In this document: positions 6,593-10,939 of the stretch, in pieces | Layout: every line of letters starts with the position of its first letter | Numbering within the stretch: position 1 is the stretch's first letter | Assembly (NCBI GenBank): GCA_946479205.1 | Contig: CAMLFJ010000054.1 | Span: 1 to 10,939 of the forward strand | Direction of reading: 5' to 3' | Length of the DNA: 10,939 nucleotides | DNA from: an uncultured bacterium | GTDB lineage: Bacteria; Methylomirabilota; Methylomirabilia; Rokubacteriales; CSP1-6 | The notes under the pieces: generated by a model | Told to the model about the DNA's origin: nothing | Seen by the model: only the letters and a program-made list of their open reading frames with translations | The model's database searches: none | Program-made: the position numbers and the translations under genes

Positions 6593-8490
6593 CGCGGCTC
6601 GGCCGCCCCGGACTGCTCCTGTCGCCACTCGTCTTCCTCATCACCGGCGTCGTGTTCCTTCCGGCGCTGCGCGGGGAGTTCCTCAACTGGGACGACTCGG
6701 TCAACTTCGCGGCCAACCCGTACTTCCGGGGCCTGGGCTGGCCACAGATCAAGTGGATGCTCACCGCGACGCTCATGGGCCACTACATCCCGCTGACGTG
6801 GCTGAGCTTCGGAATCAACTACACCCTCGGCGGGATGAACCCCTGGGGGTACCACCTGGCGAACCTGATCCTCCACGCCACCAACGCGACGCTCGTCTAC
6901 GCGATCGGCCGGCGTCTGCTCGCCGCGGCCTGGGGCGGCGGCTCGCCGAGCGGACAGGCGACGGGGCCCATCATGGTGGCCGGGGCGTTCGCGGCGCTGG
7001 TCTGGGGCGTCCACCCGCTCCGCGTCGAGTCGGTGGCGTGGATCACCGAGCGGCGCGACGTCCTCTGCGGGCTCTTCTTCCTGTCGGCCGTCCTCGCGTA
7101 TCTCAAGGGTCTCGAGCGGGGAGGTGACCCGAGATCGCCGTGGCCGGCGCTCTCTCTGACCGCCTTCGCGGCGGCGCTGCTGTCGAAGGCGGCCGCGATG
7201 CCGCTGCCCGCGGTCCTGCTCCTGCTCGATCTCTATCCGCTCCGACGGTGGGGCGTGGGCTGGAGACGCCTGCTCATCGAGAAGGCCCCGTACGCGGCCC
7301 TGGCCGCCGCCACCGCGGTGGTCGCGCTCATCGCCCTGCCCCGCGGCGCCGGCGTGACCTCGTACGAGTCGTACGGCGTGGTCGCCCGGATCGGGATGGT
7401 CGCCTACAGCTTCGTGTTCTACCCGATCAAGTTCATCCTGCCGATCCGTCTGTCCCCGATGTACGAGCTGCCCGCCCGGGTGGATCTCGCGAGCTGGCCC
7501 TTCCTTCTCGCCCTGGTGGGAGTCGTCGGCGTGACCGCGGCCCTCGTCCTCGCGCGCTCGCGATGGCCGGGAGGCCTCGCCGCCTGGACGTACTCGGCGC
7601 TGATGGTGCTGCCGATCAGTGGCGTGGTGCACGCGGGCAGCCAGCTCGTCAACGACCGCTACAGCTACCTGTCGAGCATCGGGTTCGCGGTGCTGGCCGG
7701 CGCGGGCGTGCTCGGAGTGCTCCGCCTCCGGGAGCGAGGTCGCGCGACCATGACGACCGTCTCGGCGGTCGTGGGGGGCGCGGCGCTGAGCATCCTGACG
7801 CTGGGTCTGGCCTCCTGGAGCCAGACCCAGGTCTGGTCCGATTCGGAGACGCTTTGGCGATGGGCGGTGGAGATGGACCCGGCGTGCTCCCTCTGCCACG
7901 GGAACCTGGGCTCCGCGATCACCAGCGCCGAGCTCGGCCTGGCGCGTCTGGATGAAGCCGAGGTACACCTGCGTCGGGCCATCGAGCTGCGACCCGACAA
8001 TCCGATTCCCCACTTCAACCTGGGCACCCTCCTGCTGGTCCGGACGCGATACGACGAAGCGGAAGCGGCACTGCGGCAGTACCTCGCGCTCCTGCCGGGA
8101 TCACGGAACGGGTTGGGACGGCTCGGGCTTCTCTACCTGCTCCGAGGCCGCCTCGATGATGCCGTGCCGCTCCTGCTCCGCGCCCGGGGCCTGCCACTCG
8201 CAACGCCGGGCGGGGCGCCTCCCGCCCTGCTCGCGACCGCCGTCACCCTGGTGGAGGACGACCCCGGCGCGCTCATGCTGCTGGGGCGGGCGCTCGTCGA
8301 GCAGGGCAAGCCCGGGGACGCGGTCTTCGCCCTGGTCCGCGCGGCCAGGTTGGCCCCCTCCGCGGTTCCCGCGCGCTTCTGGCTGGTCCAGGCCTATCGT
8401 GGCGCCGGCCGCCGCGACCTGGCCCAGAAGCAACTGGACGTCCTGCGCCGGCTCGATCCGCTGGCCGCCGCACGGCTTCCTGTAAGCTGA
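6589..8490 (+). CDS. TMTC-like polytopic membrane protein with C-terminal TPR domain, tandem copy 2
   Basis: 633 residues, starting at the ATG that overlaps the previous stop as ATGA (6589-6592). An open frame extends upstream to 5191, but that part is an out-of-frame shadow of copy 1. The protein is homologous to copy 1 along its whole membrane region: first helix about 9-27, NWDD with the acidic pair at 35-36, GHYIPLTWL, MNPWGYHLAN, HPLRVESVAWITERRDVL, LLSKAAAMPLP, LLIEKAPY and NDRYSYLSS. The boundary has CSLCH (Cys433, Cys436, His437), matching copy 1. The TPR part is longer than in copy 1, with an extra C-terminal repeat pair (GALMLLGRALVEQGKPGDAV and the following helices). It is probably an inner-membrane GT-C glycosyltransferase; that function is inferred from fold-level motifs. 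I saw no terminator after the stop. Confidence 0.88.
   Translation: MTRLGRPGLLLSPLVFLITGVVFLPALRGEFLNWDDSVNFAANPYFRGLGWPQIKWMLTATLMGHYIPLTWLSFGINYTLGGMNPWGYHLANLILHATNATLVYAIGRRLLAAAWGGGSPSGQATGPIMVAGAFAALVWGVHPLRVESVAWITERRDVLCGLFFLSAVLAYLKGLERGGDPRSPWPALSLTAFAAALLSKAAAMPLPAVLLLLDLYPLRRWGVGWRRLLIEKAPYAALAAATAVVALIALPRGAGVTSYESYGVVARIGMVAYSFVFYPIKFILPIRLSPMYELPARVDLASWPFLLALVGVVGVTAALVLARSRWPGGLAAWTYSALMVLPISGVVHAGSQLVNDRYSYLSSIGFAVLAGAGVLGVLRLRERGRATMTTVSAVVGGAALSILTLGLASWSQTQVWSDSETLWRWAVEMDPACSLCHGNLGSAITSAELGLARLDEAEVHLRRAIELRPDNPIPHFNLGTLLLVRTRYDEAEAALRQYLALLPGSRNGLGRLGLLYLLRGRLDDAVPLLLRARGLPLATPGGAPPALLATAVTLVEDDPGALMLLGRALVEQGKPGDAVFALVRAARLAPSAVPARFWLVQAYRGAGRRDLAQKQLDVLRRLDPLAAARLPVS
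6678..6696 (+). repeat. 19-bp exact direct repeat, copy 2, inside the WDD motif of tandem gene 2
   Basis: Identical to 4897-4915. The two copies lie at the same place in the two tandem genes, about 1.8 kb apart. Recombination between them would leave a single hybrid gene in frame. Confidence 0.7.
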
Positions 8491-8510
8491 CGACCTCTCC
8501 TGGATCCCGA

Positions 8511-8711
8511 TCAAGGGCCTCCGCCGCCGGTACAGCCGCCGGCGACGAACCCACGTCCCGCGCGATAGCATTCTCGTGCCCGCTCCGCATCTCGGGCGTC
8601 CCAGGCCCGACGGATGGCGTCCTGCTCAGCCGGCGAGATGGAGCAGCCCTGGAGGAGTCCAGCCCAGAGGACTCCGGCCAGGGCCACGGCCAAGATCTGG
8701 TAGACACCCAT
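8511..8711 (-). CDS. Small putative lipoprotein, function unknown
   Basis: 66 residues on the minus strand, in the gap between the TMTC-like pair and the Liv operon. The N-terminus MGVYQILAVALAGVLWAGLL is a hydrophobic signal sequence ending in the lipobox LQGC, so Cys23 would be lipidated. The mature part is only about 44 residues: a charged helical stretch (PAEQDAIRRAWDARDAERA), then ECYRAGRGFVAGGCTGGGGP with two further cysteines. The ATG at 8711 is preceded on its strand by AGGGGAG with 9 bases between, a good ribosome binding site. No clear promoter was found. Signal, lipobox and ribosome binding site together make a chance frame unlikely. I do not recognise the family. Confidence 0.72.
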   Translation of the reverse strand: MGVYQILAVALAGVLWAGLLQGCSISPAEQDAIRRAWDARDAERARECYRAGRGFVAGGCTGGGGP

Positions 8712-8839
8712 GGTCAGTGGCTCCCCTCGGGACCAAGACGGCGGCTAACCGCGTGGACGATCCGGGATAGCGAAACGGTACCACGACCCGGTCCAGGCAC
8801 GCCCATCCCGGCCGAAGTACCCGACTTGATTGAGGAGGC

Positions 8840-8867
8840 TTGCGCAGGGAACATTACTCGCTATAAT
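8840..8867 (+). promoter_or_regulatory. Promoter of the Liv operon (TTGCGC-N16-TATAAT)
   Basis: A perfect TATAAT at 8862-8867 with a weaker -35 match TTGCGC at 8840-8845, spaced by 16 bases. The predicted start near 8874 gives a leader of about 43 bases before the ATG at 8917. The perfect -10 stands out in this GC-rich sequence and suits a highly expressed substrate-binding protein. Confidence 0.6.
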
Positions 8868-8901
8868 GGCCGCGCTTGAACCCACCCGTTTCCGTCTGGC
8901 C

Positions 8902-8913
8902 AAGGAGGAGGAG
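8902..8913 (+). promoter_or_regulatory. Strong ribosome binding site that fixes the start of the substrate-binding protein
   Basis: AAGGAGGAGGAG, three overlapping GGAG units, lies just upstream of the ATG at 8917. It decides against the earlier in-frame ATG at 8830, which lies upstream of the promoter's -10 and has no signal peptide directly after it. Confidence 0.8.
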
Positions 8914-8916
8914 CCG

Positions 8917-10113
8917 ATGAGACTCACACGACATCGCCTGGTCATCGCAGTGATCGCCGCTCTGGCGCTGGTGCTGCCGGTGGCCTCCATCGCCGACGCC
9001 CAGTCCAAGGGCACCATCAAGATCGCCTCCCAGAGCCCCCTGTCGGGTGGCCAGGCGGTGCTCGGCGAGGGCATCAAGCTCGGGGCCCAGCTCGCCGTCG
9101 AGAAGCTCAAGGGCAATCTCGAGAAGATGGGCTACAAGGTCGACTTCGTGCCGTTCGACGACCAGGCCAAGCCGGACGTCGGCGTGGCGAACGCCAAGAA
9201 CATCATCGCGGACAAGGACATCATGGTGGTCATCGGCCACCTGAACTCCGGCGTCGCGATCCCGTCGTCCGAGGTCTACAAGGAAGTGACGCTGGCCATG
9301 ATCTCGCCGGCCAACACCAACCCGGTGGTCACCGACCGCAACTACGTCAACGTGAACCGGGTGTGCGGCCGTGACGACGTGCAGGGCGTGGTGGGCTCCG
9401 AGTTCGCCCACGGCACCATGAAGGTCAAGAGCGCCTACATCGTGCACGACAAGACCCAGTACGGGCAGAGCATCGCCGAGTTCTTCAAGGCCGACGCCGA
9501 GAAGAAGGGTATCAAGGTCCTGGGCTTCGAGGGCACCGAGGAGAAGTCGAACTTCGACCCGCTCCTCACCCCCATCAAGGCCAAGAACCCCGACGTCATC
9601 TACTTCGGCGGCATCTACGATCAGGGCGCGCCGTTCTTCAAGCAGGCGCGGGAGAAGGGCATCAAGTCCAAGTTCATGGGGCCGGACGGCATGGACTCCT
9701 CGGACCTGACCAAGATCGCGGGCAAGGCGGTGGTGGGCATGAACTACACCTCCGCGGCGGGCCCCGCCTCGGCGCTGCCCAAGGCCAAGGCATTCGTGGA
9801 CGACTTCAAGAAGAAGTTCAGCAAGAACCCCGAGCCCTACGCGGCCGAGGCCTACGACGCGACCACCATGGCCATCAAGGCGATGGAAGATCTGGCCAAG
9901 GGCGGCAAGAAGATCACCCGCGAGGACGTCTCCGCGGCGATCCGCAAGGTCAAGCACTCCGGGATCACCGGCGAGATCGCCTTCGACAGCAAGGGCGATC
10001 GCCTGAAGGCGCAGTACTTCGTGCTGACCGTCGTGAGCGACAACCCCGAGAAGTGGGGCGACAACAAGATCGTCAAGCAGCTCACGATCGCGCCGCCGGC
10101 GGTCAAGAAGTAG
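8917..10113 (+). CDS. livK: Branched-chain amino-acid-type ABC transporter substrate-binding protein
   Basis: 398 residues. A classical signal peptide (MRLTRHRLVIAVIAALALVL onward) ends at ADA, with likely cleavage after residue 28, so the mature protein is periplasmic. It is a type I periplasmic-binding-protein fold of the LivJ/LivK kind: it begins GTIKIASQSPLSGGQAVLGE and has MVVIGHLNSGVAIPSS, ISPANTNPVVT, NRVCGRDDVQG and AYIVHDKTQYGQ, then PDVIYFGGIYDQG, FMGPDGMDSSDL and PYAAEAYDATTMAIKAM. These motifs match Leu/Ile/Val-type binding proteins, but this family also binds amides, urea and aromatic acids, so the ligand is not certain. It starts an operon with its own promoter and is followed after a hairpin by the LivH permease gene. 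The symbol indicates family only. Confidence 0.93.
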   Translation: MRLTRHRLVIAVIAALALVLPVASIADAQSKGTIKIASQSPLSGGQAVLGEGIKLGAQLAVEKLKGNLEKMGYKVDFVPFDDQAKPDVGVANAKNIIADKDIMVVIGHLNSGVAIPSSEVYKEVTLAMISPANTNPVVTDRNYVNVNRVCGRDDVQGVVGSEFAHGTMKVKSAYIVHDKTQYGQSIAEFFKADAEKKGIKVLGFEGTEEKSNFDPLLTPIKAKNPDVIYFGGIYDQGAPFFKQAREKGIKSKFMGPDGMDSSDLTKIAGKAVVGMNYTSAAGPASALPKAKAFVDDFKKKFSKNPEPYAAEAYDATTMAIKAMEDLAKGGKKITREDVSAAIRKVKHSGITGEIAFDSKGDRLKAQYFVLTVVSDNPEKWGDNKIVKQLTIAPPAVKK

Positions 10114-10126
10114 CGCGGCCATCCGC

Positions 10127-10158
10127 GGGAGGGGCGCCGGGGTTTCGGCGCCCCTCCC
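10127..10158 (+). terminator. Intercistronic hairpin between the binding protein and permease genes
   Basis: A perfect 13-bp inverted repeat (GGGAGGGGCGCCG / CGGCGCCCCTCCC) with a 6-base loop GGGTTT, starting 13 bases after the livK-like stop. No T-run follows, so full intrinsic termination is doubtful. Such hairpins in transporter operons often protect the 3' end of the binding-protein message or terminate only part of the transcripts, giving more binding protein than permease. That role is inferred here. Confidence 0.6.
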
Positions 10159-10187
10159 ACTGCTCCCCGGCTCCCCGTTGACTGCCG

Positions 10188-10939
10188 ATGGACTTTGATC
10201 TCCTGATCGGCATCTTCCCGCAGGTGCTCCTCGACGGCCTCACCCTGGGCTTCATGTACGCCCTGATCGCGCTCGGCTACACCATGGTCTACGGCGTCCT
10301 CGAGTTCATCAACTTCGCCCATTCCGAGATCTTCATCATCGGGGCCTTCGTGGGCGTGGAAATACTCTTGTCGTTCAAGTCGGCGGGCTGGCTCGACGTG
10401 CTGCCGTGGGTCCTCGTGCTGTTCCTGGTGCTGGTCGCGGGCATGGCGGTGAGCGGCGCGGTCGCGGTGGTGATCGAGCGCACCGCGTACCGGCCGCTCC
10501 GCAGCGCGCCGCGGCTCATCCCCCTGATCTCGGCGATCGGGGTCTCGTTCTTCCTCCAGGACGCGATCCGGCTCTTCGAGTCGCTCTGGCGTAATTCGTT
10601 CAACCTCGTGTACCCGACCATGGACGTGCTCAATCACCGATTCGAGCTGACCGAGACGATCGACGTCTCCGTCAAGTCGCTCGTCGTGATCGTGGCCGCC
10701 CTGCTGATGCTCTGGAGCCTGCACACCCTCGTCAACCGCACCAAGGTCGGCAAGGCGATCCGCGCGGTGGCCGAGGACCAGGCGGCCGCCTCGCTGATGG
10801 GCATCAACGTGAACCGGATCATCTCGCTGACGTTCCTGATCGGCGGCGCGATGGGCGGGGGCGCCGGCGTGCTCTTCGGCGTGCAGTACAGCCTGATCAA
10901 TCCGTACACCGGCTTCATCCCCGGGCTCAAGGCCTTCAC
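10188..10939 (+). CDS. livH: Branched-chain amino-acid ABC transporter permease, LivH type (partial, off right edge)
   Basis: 250 codons from ATG 10188 to the window end with no stop, so the gene is cut by the edge (full LivH proteins are about 290-310 residues). It is a hydrophobic inner-membrane protein beginning PQVLLDGLTLGFMYALIALG and YTMVYGVLEFINFAHSE, the LivH signature at the N-terminus. It continues with VIERTAYRPLRSAPRLIPLI and the cytoplasmic coupling segment AIRAVAEDQAAASLMGINV, which contacts the ATPase subunits, then GGAMGGGAGVLFG. It pairs with the upstream binding protein; LivM, LivG and LivF would be expected further right. The ribosome binding site is weak, so expression below that of the binding protein is likely. 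Confidence 0.94.
   Translation, partial: MDFDLLIGIFPQVLLDGLTLGFMYALIALGYTMVYGVLEFINFAHSEIFIIGAFVGVEILLSFKSAGWLDVLPWVLVLFLVLVAGMAVSGAVAVVIERTAYRPLRSAPRLIPLISAIGVSFFLQDAIRLFESLWRNSFNLVYPTMDVLNHRFELTETIDVSVKSLVVIVAALLMLWSLHTLVNRTKVGKAIRAVAEDQAAASLMGINVNRIISLTFLIGGAMGGGAGVLFGVQYSLINPYTGFIPGLKAF

Noticed and set aside
8519..8545. Short GCCGCCGG direct repeat, considered as a terminator or repeat element
   Set aside because: It is direct rather than inverted, very short, and explained as the Gly-rich end of the minus-strand lipoprotein.
8830..8916. Earlier in-frame ATG that would add 29 residues to the substrate-binding protein
   Set aside because: It lies upstream of the TATAAT, displaces the signal peptide from the N-terminus, and ignores the AAGGAGGAGGAG site before ATG 8917.
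8854..10122. Minus-strand 422-codon frame opposite the binding protein
   Set aside because: Low-complexity Leu/Val/Gly/Asp/His composition typical of antisense to a GC3-rich gene, with no domain and no ribosome binding site noted.
9852..10724. Minus-strand frame of 290 codons across the end of livK and the start of livH
   Set aside because: Glu/Asp/Arg/His-rich antisense shadow; the plus strand here encodes a clear LivH permease with membrane helices.

Overview
The window is GC-rich bacterial chromosome with G/C-heavy third codon positions and tight gene packing. The genes are of ordinary Gram-negative-like type: an acetyl-CoA carboxylase biotin operon, EF-P, a lipoprotein, and a branched-chain amino-acid (Liv) ABC transporter. 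A soil or groundwater lineage such as Rokubacteria/Methylomirabilota or a deltaproteobacterial relative would fit. That assignment is inference from composition and gene style, not proof.

Layout. (1) Positions 1-1021, minus strand: the N-terminal part of a polytopic membrane protein of the TMTC/PMT-like glycosyltransferase kind. Its C-terminal part looks as if it comes from another TPR family, and the gene runs off the left edge. (2) Positions 1090-8490, plus strand: a near-consensus sigma70-type promoter starts a compact run of TPR gene - efp - accB - accC - thiE - two tandem TMTC-like membrane/TPR genes. Gaps are 1-10 bases, and the last two junctions are 4-base ATGA overlaps, so this reads as one operon. 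(3) Positions 8511-8711, minus strand: a small lipoprotein gene that is easy to miss. (4) Positions 8840-10939, plus strand: a promoter with a perfect TATAAT, a secreted Liv-type substrate-binding protein with a very strong ribosome binding site, a 13-bp perfect hairpin, then the start of the LivH permease, cut by the right edge.

How the genes work together. efp-accB-accC is a common housekeeping association (translation of polyproline stretches; biotin carboxyl carrier and biotin carboxylase for fatty-acid synthesis). thiE adds the thiamine-phosphate coupling step. The two TMTC-like proteins downstream are probably inner-membrane GT-C glycosyltransferases with periplasmic TPR domains; substrate and donor are unknown. 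The Liv genes form a separate uptake operon whose other components (LivM, LivG, LivF) should lie beyond the right edge.

The least ordinary content is the set of three related TMTC-like genes on both sides of the acc operon: one appears chimeric, and the two tandem copies share a CxxCH motif at the membrane/TPR boundary. I found no CRISPR, phage, transposase, tRNA or rRNA signal.
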